Shown here one piece after another: positions 57,310 to 64,000 of a stretch of 64,000 bases of DNA. The translations under genes and the position numbers were made by a program. The notes beneath the pieces were generated by a model. That model ran no database searches, was not told where the DNA came from, and saw only the letters and a program-made list of their open reading frames with translations. This DNA comes from Monodelphis domestica (taxonomy: Eukaryota; Chordata; Mammalia; Didelphimorphia; Didelphidae). Within the stretch, counting starts at the first letter, position 1. Each line of letters starts with the position of its first letter. The stretch is from the NCBI RefSeq assembly GCF_027887165.1, contig NC_077230.1:339460322-339524321 (forward strand), in the 5' to 3' direction.

Positions 57310-57830
57310 ACAAGTAGTATTCATTAAAGTCATCATTATTTTTAGTGCAGTAATAATTTCATTAAAATCACATACCACGGTTTACTTATTCATTGTCCAA
57401 TCATTGGGTACAATTTATTTTCTGGTTTGTCCCCTCATTTATAAAAATGCTGCAATATTTTTATACAGATACATTTTTATTTTAACTCCCTTGGGGTATA
57501 AACCTATAAAAATGAAATTGCTACCTCATGGGCTAAAAATGTTTTTTTGCAACTTTTATTATACAAATTATTTCCCAGAACAGTTGAAGCAATTCATAGC
57601 CCTCATCAACAATGAATTAGCATACCCATTTTCCTAAATCCCTGCCAATTCTGACTTTTTTGGGGTCTTTTACCATTTTTGTCAGTTTGCCTCAGTGTTG
57701 TTTTAATTTTATTAGTGATTTTGGATTAATTTTCAAGGGGGATGTTGATAGTTTGCATTTCTGCTCTTGAGAACAGGTTTTTAATATCATTTTACCATTT
57801 AACTATTAGAAAATTATTCTTAGTCAATCA
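57310..57830 (-). mobile_element. L1 3'-region fragment, antisense (right flank of RTE piece)
   Basis: 'cccttggggtataaacctat', 'aaatgaaattgctacctcat', 'tttgcctcagtgttgtttta' and 'ttaccatttaactattagaa' match the antisense L1 3' text found at 13090-13450. Confidence 0.68.
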
Positions 57831-58320
57831 GCCCAATTAACAACTAGCCTATTACTTTCCCAATGTCACAGGGATAGTAGGAGCCAGAGCTAGGATTTGA
57901 AACCAGATCCTCTGACTCAAAATCCAGTACTTATCAATAGTGTAGACTATTTCCTTATGAAATTTGTGGATTAAGACAAAGTTGTGAGAAATAGGTTTGA
58001 GAAATGGGTAGAAATTGCAGGGAGGCAAGTTTATGCTTGATAATAAAGAAAAAAGTCACTAACATTCAGTGCTGCCTCTGAAGATAGTTGATAGATGAGG
58101 ATTCAATGCATGTGGCATTGCCAAGTCCTTAATTTCTCTGGACCTCAGTTCCCTCATCTAGAATGTGAAGAGTTTGGGATTTTAAGGTCTCTTTCAGCTC
58201 TAAATATATTGTCCTGTTTTAAATATCATAGAGCCAATAATAGATTCTTTAAGTATTCTACTAGAAATTTCTTTCTAATTATTCATTCAAACCAGAAAAA
58301 ACTCTTCTTAGTTTGACTAT
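57831..58320. mobile_element. MIR-type SINE pieces in INTS4 intron 4
   Basis: An antisense piece lies at about 57830-57945 ('aggatttgaaaccagatcct') and a sense piece at about 58090-58210 ('cctcagttccctcatctaga'). Confidence 0.6.
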
Positions 58321-58904
58321 TTGAGTATTCCTATGTGCACTTAATTGTCCTGTTGTTGAGGCTAATGTTTAAACTTTTTTGAGCACACACCCCAAAGGTA
58401 AAATAATTTTGAGCATGCAACTCCAGTGATGTATATTATATAAATAACTACTCTACTAATATGTATATTATAAAACATTCACAAAATAGAAATTAGAAAA
58501 GGTGAGATGAAATAAAATAAACTTATTTTAAAATTATTTTTCATTTTTATTAATGGCATGATACAAAAAAACTTTTTGCTTGAGCCAGAGGATTTGGAAT
58601 GTTTGTGCTGCTGCGATAGGGACAGAAGAGGGGGAGACAATGGATGCATTAACTCCAGGGGTGTGAATTTTAGATTTACTCCACCCTGCTTAGTCTTTAG
58701 AATTCTAGCAACAAGGAATGTATACACCCCCACTTAAGGATTGACTGTGGGAAAATATGGTCTATGACCAGCATGTGCTAGCAAGTGACAAATCAGAAAC
58801 AATTGACTGACCCCCTAGGCTGTCCTATGTCAAGTTTAAGCCACCATTGGTACATGTGAGATACAGGAAGTGAATAATCCTTGAGGTATATTGTTGTCTC
58901 ATTG
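58321..58904. other. INTS4 intron 4 sequence, unassigned
   Basis: A stretch at about 58370-58700 ('gagcacacaccccaaaggta', 'taataattttgagcatgc'-like) may be an old DNA transposon, but I cannot define termini. The sequence at about 58740-58890 resembles LTR text, also undefined. Confidence 0.35.
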
Positions 58905-59502
58905 CTGGCATTTTATTTAAGAATTTTGCCCCAAATTGGACCATAATTTTCTTTCTCTTTTTTGGTCTTCCTGGCTAAGATACCAGCACCATATTTGTGT
59001 CATTAAAAGAATTTGGTAGGATTCCTTCTTTGTTTTGCCAAAAAGTTTGTATAATATTGGAATTAATTATTCTTTAAATGTTTGATAGAATTCACTTGTA
59101 AATCCATCTGACCCTGGGGATTTTTGTGAGATATAAATTGGATGGAAGTCCATCTCTCTCTCTCTCTTTTCTTCTCTCTCTGCTTTGGTGGAGCAGGCTT
59201 TTTGAGCAGGTAGAAAAACTTAGTCATGTGGTTCTATTTTGTTAGATAATAAACTTTATAAAATAGAATACATTTTATTGATGGCTTGTTCAATATTTTT
59301 TACTGAGATGGGATTATTTAAGTATTCTATTTCCTCTTTTTTTACTAGGCAATTTTTATTTTTGTAAATATCCATTTTACCTAGATTATCACATTTATTA
59401 TCATATAATTGGACAAAATGTATCCTAATAATTGCTTTAATTTCCTCTTTATCAGAGGTGAAATCGCTATTTTTATTTTTGATACTGGTAATTATGATTC
59501 TT
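58905..59502 (-). mobile_element. L1 ORF2 reverse transcriptase fragment, antisense, interrupted
   Basis: 'aatttggtaggattccttct', 'atgtttgatagaattcactt' and 'tctgaccctggggatttttg' correspond to 1140-1255 of the first L1. After a 0.16-kb insertion the match resumes ('gagatgggattatttaagta', 'tcacatttattatcatataa'), corresponding to 1298-1500. Diverged. Confidence 0.75.
59127..59283 (+). mobile_element. Short LTR-like repeat, partial copy (fossil)
   Basis: 'gatataaattggatggaagt', 'ggtggagcaggctttttgag' and 'gttagataataaactttata' repeat the second copy at 59884-60131. A TATAAA is followed by AATAAA, in LTR-like order. It is inserted into L1 sequence and lacks the left part of the other copy. Confidence 0.6.
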
Positions 59503-60540
59503 TTTTTTTTTGTAGAAAATAGTTGTCTTGGATAGTTGATAACTTATTAATGATAATGTCCCCCAAGCTGCTTTTGATAATAGTTTATAATATTGTTATT
59601 ACTCTGAAGAATGTTTCCTTCATTCTGCTCACTTCACTTTGCATCAGTTCATGTAAGTCTTCCCATGCTTTTCTGAAACTATCCTCTTTCTCATTTCTTA
59701 GCACAGTACTTCCATCACCTTTGTATACAACAACTTATTTAACCCTTCCCCAATTCATGGTCATCTCCTCAGTTTCCAACTCTGTCACCACAAAAAGAGC
59801 TGCTGTAAATATTTTTGAATATATGGTCTTTGTCTTCTTTTGTTCTCTTTGAGATACAGATTTAGTATTGGTATTGTGTAATTAGAATCTGTTACCTAAA
59901 AACTACGATCCCCAGAAAAACTACAATTCCCAGAACCCCACTCACTTCCTGTCATTATGTGCTGATGTAGACAGGATATAAATTAGGTGGAGGTCTGATT
60001 CTCTCCTTTTTCTTCCTGTCTCTGCATTGGTGGAGCAAGCTTTTTGAATAGGTAGAACAACTTCGTCAAGTGGTTCTATTTTGTTAGATAATAAACTTTA
60101 TTAAAATACTTGAAGTATTTGACATTAATTTTACTCTTACAGAAAGGCATATAGTTTTATAGTCTTTGGGGCATAGCTCCAAATTGTTCTCTAGAATGGT
60201 TAGACCAGTTCAATTCTACCAAGTGTTTTTTTACATCTTTTCCAACATTTGTCACTTTCCTTTTCTGTGTTTTAGGCAAGCTGATAGATGTGAATTGGTA
60301 TCTTCGAATTCTCTAATTATTAGTGAATTAGAGTACTTTTTCATAAGATGATTGATAACTTTGATTTCTTCTGATAACCGACTTCATATCCTTTGACTAT
60401 CAATTGGGAATGACTATTATTCTTATAAATTTGGCTCAATTCCCTATATATTGAGAAATAAGACCTTTATCAGAGAAACTTGCTAAAAAGATTTTTTCCT
60501 TATTTTCCTGCTTTCCTTCTAATTTTAACTAAATTAGTTC
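59503..60540 (-). mobile_element. L1 3' end, antisense, interrupted by LTR-like repeat
   Basis: Starts with a T run (its poly(A)) at 59503. It continues with 'tctgctcacttcactttgca', 'catggtcatctcctcagttt', then, after the insertion, 'ggggcatagctccaaattgt', 'tccaacatttgtcactttcc' and 'ttgactatcaattgggaatg'. A separate insertion from the L1 piece to its left. Confidence 0.75.
59884..60131 (+). mobile_element. Short LTR-like repeat, fuller copy (fossil)
   Basis: Contains two ACTACAATTCCCA-type motifs (59902-59915, 59920-59933), CACTTCCTG, a TATA box (gatataaatta, about 59978), a CT-rich stretch and AATAAAC (about 60090). The order promoter, TATA, poly(A) signal is that of an LTR. It ends near TTACTCTTACA. 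A target duplication is not clear. It shares its right two-thirds with 59127-59283. Confidence 0.6.
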
Positions 60541-60632
60541 TTAAATTTAATTTTAATATCTATTTTACATCCCATTATCTTTTCAATCTCTTGTTTGGTC
60601 TCGTAATGATCTTTTCTTTAAGAAACTATGAG

Positions 60633-60790
60633 GGCAGTTAAGTAACAGCAGATAGAGCACCAGAGCTGGAGTTGGGAGGATGTGGCTTTAAATCTGGCCT
60701 CAGACACTTCCTAGCTGTGAGTCCCTGGGCAAGTCACTTAACCTTACCATTCTTCTGCCTTAGAATTGATACTAAGATAGAAGGTAAAAT
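60633..60790 (+). mobile_element. SINE1-type CORE-SINE, shortened
   Basis: 'gggcagttaagtaacagcag', 'ggcctcagacacttcctagc', 'gtccctgggcaagtcactta' and the tail 'ttctgccttagaattgatac'. Confidence 0.82.
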
Positions 60791-61516
60791 GATTACTAAT
60801 GTAATTTCTTGTCTGAAAGTTCACTGATTATCCCTTTCATATAATACTTTTAAAATTTTTACCAAGAATTGTAGTCAAACATATTAAGACAGAATTTAAA
60901 TATTAGAATGCCCTCTTTTTTGAAAATTAGGAAACCTATTCATTTGCGGTAAACCAACATCCTTGCAGAGTCTTTAGAAATTGGGGGTAATGGCTTAATT
61001 GTCACCCCTGCATAAGTTTTCATTCTCCCAGGGTCTGGTTGTTGGATCCTGATGACATGAATCCAACACCAAAGGCTCATCAAAGACAACTAGGTACCAT
61101 TTCTTCCACCGACTGAGGGGGAGAGGATGTCCTTTCTCCATCACTTACCTTCACTTATCTTGAATCTCAATTCCAATTAGCCATTCTTGTTCTTTCCTTT
61201 CAGAAACAAAGATGATTCTTCTTGGTAGAGAAAACAGAAACAAAATAAGAAATGACTAGCTCTTCCTTCTCTCCACTGTCCATTGTCCTAGTTCCTTCAA
61301 GCCATCCTACTGTTGTTTATTTGGTCTTTTTTTTTTTCTAATGGAGCCTAAATAAAAGTAAAAAAAAAGCCCTTTTTGTTGTTCTTAGCCAGAGCCTTAC
61401 TAATCCTAATGAAGCTATTGTGGAATGTACCAAGTTTGTATTCCTACCATTGCAAGAATCCCTTGTTTCTAACTAATGTGTATATTTCTTTTTAAACTTT
61501 TACTTTTTGTCTTAGT
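60791..61516. other. INTS4 intron 4 sequence, unassigned
   Basis: About 60940-61480 has a less AT-rich, non-simple texture ('accgactgagggggagagga', 'ccattgtcctagttccttca') that I cannot assign to a family. No open frame of note. Confidence 0.4.
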
Positions 61517-61640
61517 AACAAGCTCAAGATAGAAGGGCAAGGTCTAGGCAACTGGGGTTAAGTGATTTGTCCAGGGTCACACAGCAAGGCAGTGTCTGAG
61601 GCTAGATTTCTCTCTACTGTGCCACCTAGCTGCCCAATAG
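61517..61640 (-). mobile_element. SINE1-type CORE-SINE, antisense, partial
   Basis: 'aaggtctaggcaactggggt', 'tttgtccagggtcacacagc' and 'ctgtgccacctagctgccc'. Part of the head is deleted. Confidence 0.8.
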
Positions 61641-62105
61641 CATAATTTTTAAAAACTTAGATTAGTCAGTACTTTCTTGGGGTTTCTGTTGGTCTTCTTA
61701 GATAACTTCAACTTTTCATTCTTTTAGAAATTATTTCTCTTTGCTCATTCAGGATTTAATTTTTGAGAGCTTCCCACCCATCCTAGGCTAACTTCTATAA
61801 AATTTTAGGCCATGATGTTCTCAATAATCTCTTTGAAACCTGTTCTCACAAAATCTGTGGTGCTTGTCATGCTGTGTTTATCTTTACTCTCCTTATTCAT
61901 TGGATCTAGTTTCTTAACCAGTCCTCAAACTACCTAATGGAAGAATCTTCTAGTTTGTATTTTTCCATGTTTATAGGAGAATCATGAGAGAATTTGTTGA
62001 GTAATTTGGTGTATTTCAGGTTTACAACAGGCTTCTGATCTGCCCTAATCCAACTTTATCAGAAATGAAATTGAGTTCAAACTGGCAGACTAACACATTG
62101 GCAGG
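61641..62105. other. INTS4 intron 4 sequence, unassigned
   Basis: No repeat family, exon or gene recognised. Confidence 0.45.
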
Positions 62106-62960
62106 GTCTATTTTATTTCTTTACTTTTTAAAAATAATATTTGATTTTCCCCCAGTTACATGTAAAAACAATTTTTAGCATTCATTAAAAAAATTTTTTT
62201 TGAGTTCCAAATTGTCTTCCTCTATTCCCTCCCCCTCCAGACAGTAAGCAGTCCAATATAGATTTGATATGTGTAATCATACAAAACATTTTTCCATATT
62301 AGTCATTTTGTAGAAGAGGCCTTAAAACAAAAAAAGAAGGAAATAGAAATGTATGTTTTGGTGTTCATGCAGACTCAATCAGTTCTTTCTCTGGAAGCAG
62401 ATGGCATTTTTCATTATGAGTCTCTGGAATTACCTTTGATAGTTGCTATGAATAGCTAGGTCATTCACAGTTGTTCATCAAACAGTGTTGCTGTTACTGT
62501 GTACAGTGTAGTGTCTCTACTCAATTCATTTTAAAGTTTTATTCTACACTTAAAAAACGTCAGAAGAAAAACATTAACCTTTCCATATACATAGAACAGT
62601 GAAAAAATGATCACATGAGTTATTAATTTCTATTATGTGTAACTCACTTAAAAAAAAAGATAAGTAATAATTTTGTTACTTTCAAAGCTGTTCTGCTTGC
62701 CTGTCTTTTTTTCTGAACTTTTCTGCCCCATGCGTTTTGTTTTAAATGCTTCACTGCACCTTTTTTCTACCCCCAAATTATCACTGGTGCCTCATTCTCT
62801 TTGTCATCCCCCCTCCCTTCATTAGAAGAAAGAGATGGAAAAATTTTGTAGTAAAAATATATAGTCGCACAAAACCAACTAAGAATGTATTTTTTCTCCT
62901 TTTCTCCTTTACCTTGAGTCTGTCTCCTCCTTCCCAAGAGGTGGATAGTTCACATTAGGA
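62106..62960 (-). mobile_element. L1 3'UTR fragments, antisense
   Basis: 'tgattttcccccagttacat', 'gagttccaaattgtcttcct', 'cagttctttctctggaagca', 'tcattcacagttgttcatca' and 'ttgctgttactgtgtacagt' are the complement of a marsupial L1 3'UTR. A second pyrimidine-rich piece continues to about 62960. Confidence 0.68.
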
Positions 62961-62974
62961 CTGGGCTATGGCTT

Positions 62975-63185
62975 ATTCTTTTTTTTTTTTAAAGCCCTTA
63001 CCTTCTGTCTTGGAATCAATACTAGGTATTGGTTCCAAGGCAAAAGAACAGTAAGGGATAGTCAGTGGGGGTTAAGTGACTTGCCCAGGGTCACACAGCT
63101 AAGAAATGTCTGAGGCCAGATTTCAACCTAGGACCTCCCATCTCTAGGCTGGCTTTCAATTCACTGAGTCACCCCCTTCCCCCCA
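62975..63185 (-). mobile_element. SINE1-type CORE-SINE, antisense
   Basis: Starts with a poly(T) run, then 'gcccttaccttctgtcttgg', 'acttgcccagggtcacacag' and 'aggacctcccatctctaggc'. Close to consensus. Confidence 0.92.
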
Positions 63186-64000
63186 TCCCCCAATTTATCC
63201 TTAACAAAGCTATGCTAGCTTTTGTGATCATTTCTCCTTTCATATTATTGTCCTTCTGTTACTTGTGAAACTTAGTTAATTTTTATTTAAATTTCTCTTG
63301 TCGTGATGTATAGAAAACTTAGAAGTTAGAAAATCTGAATTCTAGCCCTGCCTTGCTGCTTAATACTTCACTGCTTGCATAATTCTACTTCTTCTCTTAG
63401 AGCTTCTATAACAAGGAAGATGTTTACAATTTATGCCTTATAGAGATACTATGAGGAAAGCACTTTGTTGACTATAAAGTATTATGGGAATGTGAGCTGC
63501 TATTATTACTCCCATATTATATTTAAAACATGCATTTTTAGAAGTTTTATAAATTTTTTACCTTGATTTCTTTAAAGTTGGATAAGGGTTTTAAGGGAAA
63601 ATACCAAAAAGTTTGTTTAAATTATATTAAAGAATTTTTTATATGGTCCCAAATATATTTCAGATGAATTGAGCTTCCAGCATTTGAAATATATATCAAG
63701 TGATGCCAGAGTTTTCATTTTCAATTTTAAAAAAATACCAAAATAATTATCAAAATAATTTGATAGATTAAGAAATAGCAAAAGTTGATTAGCAGAATAT
63801 ATTAGGTATACCTAATCCTAGGTATTTCCAGAAAGTTTCACATTGCATGATTTGCCAGAGGAATATCAACTAAAGTTCACTGAGAAGAGTTGTAAATGAT
63901 TCTGGGCCAAGGACATTTAGAAGAAACTTGTTGATCTGATGAATGCTGAAAAGTTGAGAGATGTATTACTGAAGGACTGTAGGAAGAGGCTCTTCAATTT
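63186..64000. other. INTS4 intron 4 to window edge, no exon found
   Basis: A weak MIR-like piece lies at about 63300-63510 ('tctgaattctagccctgcct'). I looked on the plus strand for codons of the next INTS4 exon (HLTDTSHGVRNK...) and found none. Confidence 0.5.

Noticed and set aside
52048-64000. INTS4 exon 5
   Set aside because: No open segment resembling HLTDTSHGVRNKCLQLLG with splice sites was found.

Overview
The window is mammalian nuclear DNA and almost certainly marsupial. The evidence is: a dense load of tRNA-derived CORE-SINEs with a tail reading through 'ttctgccttggaaccaatac', full-length marsupial-type L1 elements, a BovB/RTE LINE with a SINE that shares its 3' tail, old L2 and CR1 LINEs, and low CpG outside two promoter islands. 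A hAT element closely resembling SPIN makes a South American opossum (Monodelphis-like) the best guess; this is inference.

Two host genes are recognised, both on the + strand. KCTD14 (BTB/T1 domain, KCTD family) has a short coding exon at 21012-21065 inside a CpG island and its main exon at 29308-29979. INTS4 (Integrator complex subunit 4) begins in a second CpG island. Its first four coding exons are at 43490-43543, 45543-45737, 48640-48757 and 51941-52047 (158 codons), and intron 4 runs past the right edge. As I recall it, the KCTD14-INTS4 order and orientation match human 11q14.

Layout. 1-4927: antisense L1 with a complete 5' end and its 3' end outside the window. 4928-20250: upstream intergenic DNA with L1, BovB, SINE and CR1 pieces and an old inverted duplication (9394-10205 against 11185-11554). 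20300-29979: KCTD14, with CR1, L2 and SINEs in its 8.2-kb intron. 30000-42890: intergenic, dominated by a second L1 (33640-41318) with a 16-bp target duplication and carrying two nested insertions, a solo LTR and a SPIN-like hAT. 42890-64000: INTS4 promoter, exons 1-4 and the start of intron 4. This intron holds a solo LTR inside an RTE-tailed SINE, hAT elements inside MIR-type SINEs, and layered L1 fragments.

KCTD14 and INTS4 show no functional link beyond neighbourhood. The interest of the window lies mainly in its insertion record: several target-site duplications can be read directly, so the order of events can be reconstructed. I found no CRISPR array, no convincing RNA gene and no unknown multi-gene system. 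Repeat family names come from recalled consensus features, not a database search, and most repeat edges without a stated target duplication are good to about 10-30 bp.
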